From positions 744,001 through 808,000 of the forward strand of contig NZ_QBKH01000002.1 in assembly GCF_003054045.1 (NCBI RefSeq): DNA of 64,000 nt, written 5' to 3'. The notes under the pieces were generated by a model that worked only from the letters and a program-made list of their open reading frames with translations, ran no database searches and was not told where the DNA came from. A program made the position numbers and the translations under genes. Shown here piece after piece: positions 56,295 through 64,000 of the stretch (positions within the stretch are counted from its first letter, which is position 1; every line of letters begins with the position of its first letter). Source of the DNA: Sphingobacterium faecium. GTDB taxonomy: Bacteria; Bacteroidota; Bacteroidia; Sphingobacteriales; Sphingobacteriaceae.

Positions 56295-57728
56295 ATGAGT
56301 GATAATTTACAACATCCTATTTTCCCAATCATTAAAGAGTTAGCCGAAAAAACAAGCACGGAGTGCTACGTTATTGGCGGTTATGTCCGTGATCGAATCA
56401 TGCAGCGGCGGTTTAATAATGATGTGGATATTGTTGTTATTGGCAGTGGAATTGAATTTGCTACAGCTTTAGGAAATCAGTTAAAAACGAAAGTTGCTGT
56501 TTATAAGAGTTTTGGAACAGCAATGTTGGTTTTTGAAGGATTGAATGTCGAATTTGTAGGTGCGCGTAAAGAATCTTATCGCAGCAATTCGAGAAAACCG
56601 ATTGTTGAAGATGGAACTTTGGAGGATGATCAAAATCGCCGAGATTTTACAATTAATGCCATGGCTTATTCGTTGAATAAGGAAAATTATGGTGAATTGT
56701 TAGATCCCTTCGATGGAGTAGGGGATATCGAATTACGTACCATACGTACGCCGCTTGATCCTATCGTGACTTTTTCGGACGATCCTTTACGAATGTTGCG
56801 TGCAATTCGGTTTGCAACACAATTGAATTTTAAAATAGATACGGATGCAGTTCGAGCGATTACAGATACAAAAGAACGTATACGTATTATTTCTAAAGAG
56901 CGCATTATTGATGAAATTAATAAGATTATTTTATCAAAAAAACCTTCTATAGGTTTCAAATATTTGTTTGATACGGGCTTGTTACCTTTGGTGTTTCCTG
57001 CTATGCAAAACTTATATGGTGTAGAGATTATTGATGGTAAAGGACACAAAGATAATTTTTACCATACATTAGAAGTTTTGGATAATGTGTGTGAAACAAC
57101 AGATGATCTTTGGTTAAGATGGGCGGCCATTATGCACGATATTGCAAAGCCAGCGACAAAGAGATTTGATAAGAAATTAGGTTGGACATTCCACGGACAT
57201 GAAGATAAAGGGGCAAGAATGGTTCCTAAATTATTTTCAGAGCTTAAGCTGCCATTGAATGAAAAAATGAAGTTTGTGCAAAAGCTTGTATTACTACATC
57301 TAAGACCTATTGTATTGGCTCAGGATATTGTTACTGATTCTGCAGTACGTCGATTGTTGTTTGAGGCAGGTGATGATATCGACGCGTTGATGCAATTGTG
57401 TCATGCCGATGTAACCACAAAAAACGAATATAAAAAGAAAAAATATCGTCAGAACTTTGAATTGGTCAAGCAGAAGCTTAAAGATGTTGAAGAGCGGGAT
57501 CAAATTAGAAATTGGCAACCTCCAATTTCAGGAGAGGATATCATGGAGGTCTTTGGAATTGGTCCCGGCCGTGAAGTTGGAAAAATAAAAAATGCTATTA
57601 GAGAAGCAATCTTGGAAGGAGAAATACCTAACGCCAAGATGGATGCTTATCATTTTATGGTCAATAGAGCGGAAGAATTAGGCTTGACTATTAGAAAGGC
57701 ATGGGATTTGAATACAACTGTTAAATAA
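56295..57728 (+). CDS. cca: tRNA nucleotidyltransferase / poly(A) polymerase family with HD domain
   Basis: The 477-residue protein has the class II nucleotidyltransferase core: CYVIGGYVRDRIMQR and NDVDIVVIGSG with the catalytic DxD, RRDFTINAMAYSL, and DPLRMLRAIRFATQLNF. A C-terminal HD domain (IMHDIAKPATKRFD ... GHEDKGARMVPKLF) follows at about residues 275-330. It adds or repairs the CCA end of tRNAs, which is needed here because the initiator tRNA genes in this window do not encode CCA. Confidence 0.94.
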   Translation: MSDNLQHPIFPIIKELAEKTSTECYVIGGYVRDRIMQRRFNNDVDIVVIGSGIEFATALGNQLKTKVAVYKSFGTAMLVFEGLNVEFVGARKESYRSNSRKPIVEDGTLEDDQNRRDFTINAMAYSLNKENYGELLDPFDGVGDIELRTIRTPLDPIVTFSDDPLRMLRAIRFATQLNFKIDTDAVRAITDTKERIRIISKERIIDEINKIILSKKPSIGFKYLFDTGLLPLVFPAMQNLYGVEIIDGKGHKDNFYHTLEVLDNVCETTDDLWLRWAAIMHDIAKPATKRFDKKLGWTFHGHEDKGARMVPKLFSELKLPLNEKMKFVQKLVLLHLRPIVLAQDIVTDSAVRRLLFEAGDDIDALMQLCHADVTTKNEYKKKKYRQNFELVKQKLKDVEERDQIRNWQPPISGEDIMEVFGIGPGREVGKIKNAIREAILEGEIPNAKMDAYHFMVNRAEELGLTIRKAWDLNTTVK

Positions 57729-57798
57729 AAAAAGTAATTTTAATTGCTTCAATTCATATTGAAGCTCATCTTGTTAACAAACAAAACGAATATTAAAA

Positions 57799-58386
57799 AT
57801 GGCTATTTATAGATTCAGAATCACTTTTGAAGATTATGAGGATGTGTATAGAGAAATCGATATGCTTTCGAAACAAACTTTTTCAGAATTACATGAGGCT
57901 ATCCATAAGACAACTTCTTATGAAGCTGAACGTACATCTTCCTTTTATGTCAGTAATGATCAATGGAAAAAAGGAACTGAAATTGCTTTTTTACCAACTG
58001 CTCGTAAAGTATCAGAAGGTGTTTTATTAATGGAGAATATTCGTTTAAGTAAGTTTATCGATGATCCTCATCAAAAGTTTTATTACATCTATAATTTTGA
58101 CAGACCATATGAATTCCATGTGGAATTAATCAAAATTTTGAAAGAGGAGGAAGGGAAAACCTATCCGATAGTTTTTAAAACTGTAGGTGCGGCACCTAAA
58201 TCTTTGGCTGCATCAAATTTTCCAGTTGCTGATCCACTAGAAGATGATGATGATGAGGAAGTTTTGGTAGATGAAACACAATATGGTGTGGATGACGACG
58301 AAGAATTTGATTTGTTTGATGGAGATGACGAGGAGGAAGAAGACAAATCTGAAAAAGAGAGTGGTGGTTCGTTTGACGAATATTAA
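57799..58386 (+). CDS. Plasmid pRiA4b ORF-3-like (IS1096 TnpR-like) protein
   Basis: The 195-residue protein begins AIYRFRITFEDYEDVYREID and continues FSELHEAIHKTTSYE ... FYVSNDQWKKGTEI, the pattern of the PRiA4 ORF3-like domain, an uncharacterised family also named after an IS1096 passenger gene. Residues from about 145 to the end are a strongly acidic, disordered tail (runs of Asp and Glu). Its stop overlaps the miaA start by one base, so the two are translationally coupled. No evidence of an active mobile element; a housekeeping partner of RNA modification is possible but unproven. Confidence 0.75.
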   Translation: MAIYRFRITFEDYEDVYREIDMLSKQTFSELHEAIHKTTSYEAERTSSFYVSNDQWKKGTEIAFLPTARKVSEGVLLMENIRLSKFIDDPHQKFYYIYNFDRPYEFHVELIKILKEEEGKTYPIVFKTVGAAPKSLAASNFPVADPLEDDDDEEVLVDETQYGVDDDEEFDLFDGDDEEEEDKSEKESGGSFDEY

Positions 58387-59300
58387 TGTTGGATTCTAAA
58401 CAAGAGCACAAAAAAACTTTAATTGTTATAGTAGGTCCTACAGCGGTAGGAAAAACTGCTATGGCGATTCAGCTTGCCCAGCAGTTTGATACGGAAATTA
58501 TATCTGCAGATTCAAGGCAGTTCTATCGAGAGATGAATATTGGGACAGCTAAACCAACGCCATTTGAATTGAGTCAAGCTCCTCATCATTTTATTAACTC
58601 ACATACGATTGAGGAAGATTATTCTGCAGGTGATTTTGAAAGAGATGCCCTAGATAAAATAGAATCCTTGTTTCAAACAAAGGATAAGGTCATCATGGTA
58701 GGTGGTTCAGGTTTATTTGTGAAAGCGGTATGCGAAGGTCTTGACAATTTACCTAAAGCTTTGCCTGAAACCCGTGAACAATTAAATAAAAAATTCGATA
58801 CAGCAGGAATAGTACCCTTGCAAGAGTATTTGAAAGAAGTAGACCCGGTCTATTATGACGCGGTTGATATTTCAAATGTACAACGTGTGATTCGTGCTTT
58901 GGAAGTATTCGAAACTACAGGATTACCATTTTCTAATTTTCTGAATCATAAAAAATCACATCGATCCTTTCATATCTTGACTATTGGATTGAATATGGAT
59001 CGAGCTGATTTATACGAACGTATCAATCAACGAGTCGATTTAATGTTGCAAGAAGGGCTATTGGAAGAAGTGAAATCATTAATTTCATATCAGCATAAAC
59101 CAGCATTAATGACTGTAGGATATGCTGAAATCTTTGACTTTTTACAAGGAATTATTTCTTGGGAAGAAGCTGTCGATAAAATAAAACAGAATTCGCGAAG
59201 ATATGCGAAGAGGCAAATCACATGGTTTAAGAAAGATAAAAATACCATTTGGTTTGATCCCAAAGACAAAAATCAGATTATTGATTATATTCAATCCTAA
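58386..59300 (+). CDS. miaA: tRNA dimethylallyltransferase
   Basis: MiaA transfers a dimethylallyl group to A37 of tRNAs reading codons that start with U. The 304-residue protein has the P-loop VGPTAVGKTAMAIQLA, the ISADSRQFYREMNIGTAKP segment that contacts the base, and VGGSGLFVKAVCEGL. Full length. The dimethylallyl donor comes from the isoprenoid pathway in which IspF, also in this window, acts. Confidence 0.96.
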   Translation: MLDSKQEHKKTLIVIVGPTAVGKTAMAIQLAQQFDTEIISADSRQFYREMNIGTAKPTPFELSQAPHHFINSHTIEEDYSAGDFERDALDKIESLFQTKDKVIMVGGSGLFVKAVCEGLDNLPKALPETREQLNKKFDTAGIVPLQEYLKEVDPVYYDAVDISNVQRVIRALEVFETTGLPFSNFLNHKKSHRSFHILTIGLNMDRADLYERINQRVDLMLQEGLLEEVKSLISYQHKPALMTVGYAEIFDFLQGIISWEEAVDKIKQNSRRYAKRQITWFKKDKNTIWFDPKDKNQIIDYIQS

Positions 59301-59312
59301 TTTTGATGTTAT

Positions 59313-59349
59313 CAACAGAGTTATCCACATTATGTTAATAACTCTGTTG
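59313..59349. repeat. Stem-loop containing a perfect DnaA box
   Basis: Perfect 12-bp inverted repeat caacagagttat (59313-59324) with ataactctgttg (59338-59349). TTATCCACA at 59321-59329 is an exact DnaA-box consensus lying across the left arm and loop. Only one such box is present nearby. Confidence 0.5.
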
Positions 59350-59367
59350 GTAAACCTCATTTGGATA

Positions 59368-59408
59368 AAAAAAGCGCTATGTTAAGAGTATTAACATAGC
59401 GCTTTTTT
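59368..59408. terminator. Bidirectional terminator between miaA and ilvE
   Basis: Perfect 18-bp stem (59368-59385 with 59391-59408), core gcgctatgttaa, loop gagta, flanked by runs of A and T. Serves miaA on the plus strand and ilvE on the minus strand. Confidence 0.93.
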
Positions 59409-59426
59409 ATTTAATCTAATGATTTT

Positions 59427-60497
59427 CTAGTCTACAATCATATTCCAACCAAATTCATCAGCAATTCTGCCATATCTAAGATCATCTAAATAAGTTAATA
59501 CTTTTTTAGAAAAATCGCGACCTTCAACTGGTGGCAATTGAAATAATTCACCTTCATATCCAATCGTAGCAATTGGTGTTAATGTAGCCGCAGTTCCAGC
59601 TGCAAATGCATCTGTCACTATACCTGCTTTGATACCGTCAATAAGCTCTTTTACAGAGACTCTGCGCTGTTCTGTTTTATATCCCCAACTTGCAGCCAGT
59701 TCCATAATAGTACGGCGTGTCACTCCATGTAATATCGTATCACCATGTGGTGTAATGATGCTATCACCGATACGGAAGATTAGGTTGGCGGTACCAGCCT
59801 CCTCGATATACTGATGTTCTGAAGCATCTGTCCACATCAACTGATCAAAACCTTCATCATTTGCTAAACGAGTCGGATATAATGATAATGCATAATTACC
59901 GGCATTTTTTGAAAAACCTACTCCACCTTCAGCTGCGCGGGTAAAGTGCGTTTCAACCTTTAATTTTAAAGGATTACTATAGTAAGCACCTACTGGACTA
60001 GTAATGATGATAAATTTATAAGAATTAGAGGGATGTACGCCCAATGCAGCTTCAGTTCCGAACATAAAAGGACGGATATATAAAGATGTGCCAGGTGCAT
60101 TAGGGACCCAATTACTATCTGTTGATAATAATTTCTTTAGTCCACCTAAAAAGATTTCTTCTGGCACTTCTGGCATTTCCAAACGAGCTGCAGAAGTATT
60201 GAATCTTTCCCAGTTTTTGTCTGGACGGAAAATACTGATGGTGCCATCTTGAAACTTGTACGCTTTGATACCTTCAAAAATAGCTTGACCATAATGTATT
60301 GCTGACATGGAAGGACTGATATTAATATCGCCATAAGGCACAATGCTTACATCTGTCCATGCTCCATCTTCATAGTTTGCGACCAACATGTGGTCGGATA
60401 ATATTTTTCCAAATTTTAGATTGTTAAAATCTACTTGCGAGAGTCTCGATTCTTTTGTGGGCTCTACGCGAATTGAATAATTTTCTGTCGCGCTCAT
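59427..60497 (-). CDS. ilvE: Branched-chain amino acid aminotransferase
   Basis: A 356-residue fold-type IV PLP enzyme that catalyses the last step of Val, Leu and Ile synthesis and the first of their breakdown. The start at 60497 (MSATENYSIRVEP) is preferred over an upstream in-frame start at 60536. SKNAGNYALSLYP contains the likely PLP-binding Lys, and IEEAGTANLIFRIGD and THGDTILHGVTRRTI are conserved cofactor and substrate segments. This is the longer eukaryote-like BCAT type common in Bacteroidota. Confidence 0.95.
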   Translation of the reverse strand: MSATENYSIRVEPTKESRLSQVDFNNLKFGKILSDHMLVANYEDGAWTDVSIVPYGDINISPSMSAIHYGQAIFEGIKAYKFQDGTISIFRPDKNWERFNTSAARLEMPEVPEEIFLGGLKKLLSTDSNWVPNAPGTSLYIRPFMFGTEAALGVHPSNSYKFIIITSPVGAYYSNPLKLKVETHFTRAAEGGVGFSKNAGNYALSLYPTRLANDEGFDQLMWTDASEHQYIEEAGTANLIFRIGDSIITPHGDTILHGVTRRTIMELAASWGYKTEQRRVSVKELIDGIKAGIVTDAFAAGTAATLTPIATIGYEGELFQLPPVEGRDFSKKVLTYLDDLRYGRIADEFGWNMIVD

Positions 60498-60873
60498 TGT
60501 ATTTAAATTACGTATGCTAAAGTAGGAAAAAAACAATGAATTTGAAGGATAAATAGGTAGTTTAAAGAATTTTGTTCTATTACAATATATTTTATTATAA
60601 TAAGATAAAAATGTCTCTTTTTTAGGATTTGCGTTTTATTTTATGGACACTAAATTGTTATGGATGAAAGGCCATTCGTTTTTTTGTCACTATTTAATTG
60701 CGATTTCTTAATTTAAAATTTCTTCCATATTAAATTTATATGAATTCATATTGAAATCGTAATGTGGCATGTTATTTGGTTTAACGCAATCACACTAGTC
60801 AACTGTCCCAGACAGTAGACTTTGAATAGGCTCACACTTTTTAAACAGATATTAATTAATAACAACAAACTAA
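60498..60873. other. Divergent intergenic region (ilvE / small gene)
   Basis: The 376-bp AT-rich spacer holds the promoters of ilvE (minus; tactttag near 60522 is one mismatch from the -7 element) and of the small gene at 60874. A short palindrome actgtc-cca-gacagt lies at 60802-60816, about 58 bp before the small gene. Confidence 0.4.
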
Positions 60874-61032
60874 ATGATTAAAGCCATGCAAGAATTAGAC
60901 AGTAAAAGAAATGCATTGGAAGAGGATGAATTAGAGTTTGATCAAAAGACAGCTGTGGAAAAGAATGGATTTTCACTAAATTTTATTTTAGGTTTTTTTG
61001 TTTTCCTTTATAAAACAGCTATCAAACCGTAA
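60874..61032 (+). CDS. Small protein, 52 residues, function unknown
   Basis: ATG at 60874 opens a 52-codon frame: a charged, acidic N-terminal half (MIKAMQELDSKRNALEEDE ...) and a C-terminal hydrophobic segment (FSLNFILGFFVFLY) ending KTAIKP, so probably a tail-anchored membrane peptide. An internal Met5 is an alternative start. A perfect 14-bp terminator hairpin follows 43 bp after the stop on the same strand, which supports real transcription. The frame uses ordinary codons. I do not recognise the family. Confidence 0.55.
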   Translation: MIKAMQELDSKRNALEEDELEFDQKTAVEKNGFSLNFILGFFVFLYKTAIKP

Positions 61033-61074
61033 GTACTTCCTAATTTTTCAGAAGAGACAAGTACTCAACAAATG

Positions 61075-61109
61075 AATAGGAGAAATATGAATATTTCTCC
61101 TATTTTTTT
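61075..61109 (+). terminator. Terminator after the 52-residue gene
   Basis: Perfect 14-bp stem aataggagaaatat (61075-61088) with atatttctcctatt (61091-61104), followed by seven T to 61109. It overlaps the 3' end of the convergent GH3-family gene. Confidence 0.85.
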
Positions 61110-62614
61110 ATGATAGCTAATATCGGTTCTAAATAGTCACGGTTATTGGATAGTCTTGGAACTTTATTTTGACCTCCGAGTTTCCCTTTTGACTTCATCC
61201 ATTCAAAGAATGTATAATTAGGGGCGTTATGAATAACTGGAAATTGTAATGCCATGTTTTTATAACGCTTTGCATCGTAATCGGAGTTGATCTCTCGTAA
61301 AGTTTCATCCAATATTTTGCAGAAAGTTTCAAAATTATCGGGTTGCTGTTCAAATTCTATAATCCATTCATGAGCTCCAGCTTCACCTTCCTTAAAGTAA
61401 ATGGGCCCAGCTGTATAATCTTTGACAATAGCGTGGGTTATTTCACTTGCCTTTTTAATAGCATCCTCAGCATTATCGACAATGAGTTCCTCTCCAAAGG
61501 TATTAATGAACTGTTTTGTACGTCCTGTTATTTGAATACGGTATGGAGATAGGGTGACAAATTTGATCGTATCTCCGATCATATACCGCCATAAACCTGC
61601 GTTGGTCGAAATAATCAAGGCGTAGTTTTTATTTAATTCGACTTGATGTAATCCTAATGTTTGAGGATTTTCATCGTATAGATTTTCAATAGGTAAAAAT
61701 TCGTAGTAGATGCCGTAATCAAGCATTAATAATAAGTCTTCAGAATCGGACACGTCCTGTAGTGCAAAGTATCCTTCAGAGGCGTTGTAATTCTCTAAAT
61801 AATACATCTTATCGGAAGGGATCAGTTTTTTAAATTGCTCACGATAAGGTTTAAAACTTACTCCACCATGGGTGTAAAATTCTAAGTTGGGCCAGACCTC
61901 CAGCAAATTACTCTTTCCTGTGATTTCCAATATCTTTTTGGCGAGTACGATATTCCAAGTTGGAACACCTGCCAGATTAGTCACATTTTCGTGAATGGTA
62001 ATATGCGCAACTTTTTCAATTTTTTCCTCAAAATCCGGTAATAGGGTAACTTCCAAATTTGGTGTTCTTTTAAATTCTGCCCAAAAGGGAAGATTTCTCA
62101 ATAAGATGGAAGATAAATCGCCATAGTATGAGTCCGAACTAAAGCTATTGATTTGAGAGCTGCCTCCTAATACGACCGATTTTCCGCTGAAAATTTGACT
62201 TTCTGGTTTATTGTTGAAATAAATTGTCAACATATCTTTTCCACCCTGAAAGTGACATTCAGTTAAGCACTCTTCACTTACCGGAATAAATTTACTGCGA
62301 TCTGATGTTGTACCTGAAGATTTAGCAAACCATTTGATGTCCGACGGCCATAATATATTTTGCTCACCTTTGATCATACGATCAATATAAGGCTTTAACG
62401 AATTGTAATCTTGTATAGGAACCCTGTTTTTGAATTCTTCAGGAGTTAAAATACTATTATAATCATATTTTTTACCCCACTCCGTTGCTTCTGCTGATGA
62501 TATTAAACTTTGGAACCATTCTTCTTGTACATCATGCGGATATTTCATAAATAACTCAATCTGATGAATCCGCTTTTTCATGAACCAAGTCAATAGTGAA
62601 TCTAATATTGCCAT
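61100..62614 (-). CDS. GH3 auxin-responsive promoter family protein
   Basis: The 504-residue protein is a member of the GH3 branch of adenylate-forming enzymes: ADP/ATP-binding FAKSSGTTSDRSKFIPVS (near residue 90), YNASEGYFALQD in the middle, and NTFGEELIVDNAEDAI near the hinge. Plant GH3 enzymes link hormones to amino acids; the bacterial members are uncharacterised to my knowledge and may make acyl-adenylates or amides. It lies 17 bp after lptB and is probably co-transcribed with it and recJ, an arrangement hinting at lipid or envelope metabolism. Confidence 0.88.
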   Translation of the reverse strand: MAILDSLLTWFMKKRIHQIELFMKYPHDVQEEWFQSLISSAEATEWGKKYDYNSILTPEEFKNRVPIQDYNSLKPYIDRMIKGEQNILWPSDIKWFAKSSGTTSDRSKFIPVSEECLTECHFQGGKDMLTIYFNNKPESQIFSGKSVVLGGSSQINSFSSDSYYGDLSSILLRNLPFWAEFKRTPNLEVTLLPDFEEKIEKVAHITIHENVTNLAGVPTWNIVLAKKILEITGKSNLLEVWPNLEFYTHGGVSFKPYREQFKKLIPSDKMYYLENYNASEGYFALQDVSDSEDLLLMLDYGIYYEFLPIENLYDENPQTLGLHQVELNKNYALIISTNAGLWRYMIGDTIKFVTLSPYRIQITGRTKQFINTFGEELIVDNAEDAIKKASEITHAIVKDYTAGPIYFKEGEAGAHEWIIEFEQQPDNFETFCKILDETLREINSDYDAKRYKNMALQFPVIHNAPNYTFFEWMKSKGKLGGQNKVPRLSNNRDYLEPILAIIKK

Positions 62615-62631
62615 ATAAAGTTGGAGTAAGT

Positions 62632-63372
62632 TTAAGTATTTAGCTTTTTGCGACGGAGTTCAAAATGTTGACCCAGATAAAATGTTCGAGCCATCTCATT
62701 ACTGGCGATTTCCTCCGGAGTACCTGTCAACATAATTTTTCCTTCTGTGAGTAAGTATGCTCGATCAGTAATGGATAATGTTTCTTGAACATTATGGTCA
62801 GTGATAAGTATTCCGATATTGCGTGTTTTAAGTTTCGCTACAATAGTTTGAATCTCTTCTACTGCAATTGGATCCACACCTGCAAATGGTTCATCTAAAA
62901 GAATAAAAGAAGGATTTGCAGCTAGAGCACGAGCTATTTCTGTACGTCGTCTTTCACCTCCAGACAATAAATCACCTCTATTTTTACGTACTCGATTGAG
63001 ACTAAATTCAGCAAGGAGTTCTTCCAATTTTTCCAAGCGCTCTTTTTTATTGGGATAGTGTATTTCCAATACGGAAAGGATGTTGTGTTCTACAGACAGC
63101 TTTCTAAAGATAGAAGCTTCTTGTGCCAGATAGCCAATCCCTTTTTGAGCACGTTGATACATGGCATCCTGTGTGATTTCTTGATCATCTAAATATACAT
63201 GACCTTCATTGGGCTTTATCAATCCAACGATCATATAAAAAGAAGTGGTCTTTCCTGCTCCATTAGGTCCTAAAAGACCTACAATTTCTCCTTGCTCTAC
63301 TTGAAAAGAAACATCGTTTACAACAGTACGTTGTTTGTATTTTTTGATGAGATGTTCAGCTCTTAGTATCAT
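62632..63372 (-). CDS. lptB: LPS export ABC transporter ATP-binding protein
   Basis: LptB powers extraction of lipopolysaccharide from the inner membrane by LptFG. The 246-residue protein has Walker [17 protein letters not shown], the Q-loop [13 protein letters not shown], the signature [16 protein letters not shown], Walker [14 protein letters not shown] and the switch [18 protein letters not shown] and FAGVDPIAV are typical of LptB within the ABC superfamily. Confidence 0.95.
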   Translation of the reverse strand: MILRAEHLIKKYKQRTVVNDVSFQVEQGEIVGLLGPNGAGKTTSFYMIVGLIKPNEGHVYLDDQEITQDAMYQRAQKGIGYLAQEASIFRKLSVEHNILSVLEIHYPNKKERLEKLEELLAEFSLNRVRKNRGDLLSGGERRRTEIARALAANPSFILLDEPFAGVDPIAVEEIQTIVAKLKTRNIGILITDHNVQETLSITDRAYLLTEGKIMLTGTPEEIASNEMARTFYLGQHFELRRKKLNT

Positions 63373-63423
63373 TTTATGTCGTATTTTAACTCAAGATAAC
63401 AATCTGATTATTAAAAATATATT

Positions 63424-64000
63424 TTAATATCGAATTCCTTTTAAATTTAATTGCAAATTCTTTTTACCCCGCCATACATTTTCTTCTATGCTGTAACACA
63501 TATCAAATGGTTTGCCACTATTGATGGTCTCAATATGTTCAGAAAGTCCAAAACCAATACAATCAAAAGAAGGTGAATGCTCTTGTTTAACAGTCATTTT
63601 TAAATGATTAGAACCCACAAGATAGGCCGATCCAATCAGAGTGACTTTTTGACTTAAAAAAATGGGACTTTCATTTTGTGGTCCGAAAGGTTCGAATTGG
63701 CTTAATATACGGTGAAATTTGGCATCGATATCCTGAAGATGAAGTTTTGTATCTATCAAGATTTCTTGTGTTAACATTTCAGGTTTGATAAGTCGAGTCA
63801 CCACTTGCTCAAAACGATCTTGAAATAATTTAATATTTTCGATTTGCATGGTCAGTCCAGCGGCATATTTATGGCCGCCAAATTGATCCAATAAGTCACT
63901 ACATTCACTCAGGGCCTCATACAAGTCAAAGCCGATCACCGATCGACATGAACCCGCAATATGCCCATTAGTCTCTGTTAGAATAATGGTCGGTCTATAA
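63424..64000 (-). CDS. recJ: Single-strand DNA exonuclease RecJ, C-terminal part (runs off right edge)
   Basis: The frame is open from the right edge: RPTIILTETNGHIAGSCRSV, then GFDLYEALSECSDLLDQFGG HKYAAGLTM, is the DHHA1 domain of RecJ with the GGH motif. The remainder is the C-terminal OB-like domain (FEPFGPQNESPIFLS is characteristic). About 192 codons are present; the DHH catalytic domain lies outside. RecJ degrades single strands 5' to 3' in recombination and mismatch repair. It precedes lptB by 51 bp on the same strand. Confidence 0.93.
   Translation of the reverse strand, partial: YRPTIILTETNGHIAGSCRSVIGFDLYEALSECSDLLDQFGGHKYAAGLTMQIENIKLFQDRFEQVVTRLIKPEMLTQEILIDTKLHLQDIDAKFHRILSQFEPFGPQNESPIFLSQKVTLIGSAYLVGSNHLKMTVKQEHSPSFDCIGFGLSEHIETINSGKPFDMCYSIEENVWRGKKNLQLNLKGIRY

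Noticed and set aside
58161..58411. Ser-rich and His-rich minus-strand frames opposite the acidic tail
   Set aside because: They are antisense shadows of the Asp/Glu codon runs in the 57799 gene.
59321..59329. Replication origin suggested by an exact DnaA box
   Set aside because: Only one box, no dnaA, dnaN or AT-rich unwinding cluster around it.

Overview
The window looks like chromosomal DNA of a Bacteroidota bacterium, most likely family Sphingobacteriaceae (Sphingobacterium or a close relative). The reasons are three SusC/SusD outer-membrane pairs, an ECF-sigma/FecR regulatory pair, promoters of the Bacteroidota type (TTG about 20 bp before TAnnTTTG), AT-rich DNA, and lipoproteins with Bacteroidota-style signals. 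There is no intact insertion sequence, prophage, CRISPR array or rRNA operon. Most of the window is ordinary core genome; the accessory parts are the three TonB-linked loci and a 1.9 kb stretch without convincing genes.

Layout. 1-925: start of a TonB-dependent receptor gene (runs off the left edge) and a small His-rich membrane-anchored protein, both on the minus strand. 1015-2268: panC-panD (pantothenate). 2420-3244: a glycogen-synthase-like N-domain protein. 3445-5138: ispF converging on an MFS efflux gene. 5580-9721: pbp1A and uvrC. 9803-10681: era. 10797-11354: five nearly identical initiator tRNA genes in tandem, separated by conserved hairpin spacers. 11735-16486 and 16794-21625: two consecutive susC-susD pairs without nearby hydrolases, whose leaders share a CAATCGATT operator-like motif. 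21945-25650: der, cysS and a secreted NTF2-like protein. 25734-27083: SurA-like chaperone. 27440-28534: secreted lactonase-family propeller. 28524-34260: complete seven-gene Mrp/Mnh cation/proton antiporter operon. 34716-45724: ECF sigma, FecR, STN-type SusC, SusD, HExxH lipoprotein, DUF4302-like lipoprotein and an orphan lipoprotein. 45725-47592: long spacer. 47593-49509: acs. 49691-54368: UbiA-like membrane protein, then (minus) rsmA, a glycosyltransferase, an FAD monooxygenase and a 2-hydroxyacid dehydrogenase. 54547-60497: GNAT, pdxA, cca, a pRiA4b ORF-3-like protein, miaA and ilvE. 60874-61032: a 52-codon small gene with its own terminator. 61100-64000: recJ (partial), lptB and a GH3-family gene on the minus strand.

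How parts work together. The 34.7-44.7 kb locus has the architecture of a trans-envelope signalling and uptake system: substrate binding at the STN-type SusC/SusD would signal through FecR to the ECF sigma factor, while the HExxH lipoprotein probably processes the substrate at the cell surface. The two plain SusC/SusD pairs lack that circuit and are more likely controlled by a repressor or activator binding the shared dyad. The Mrp operon provides proton-driven cation efflux. Functional calls rest on reading of protein motifs, since no database search was possible.
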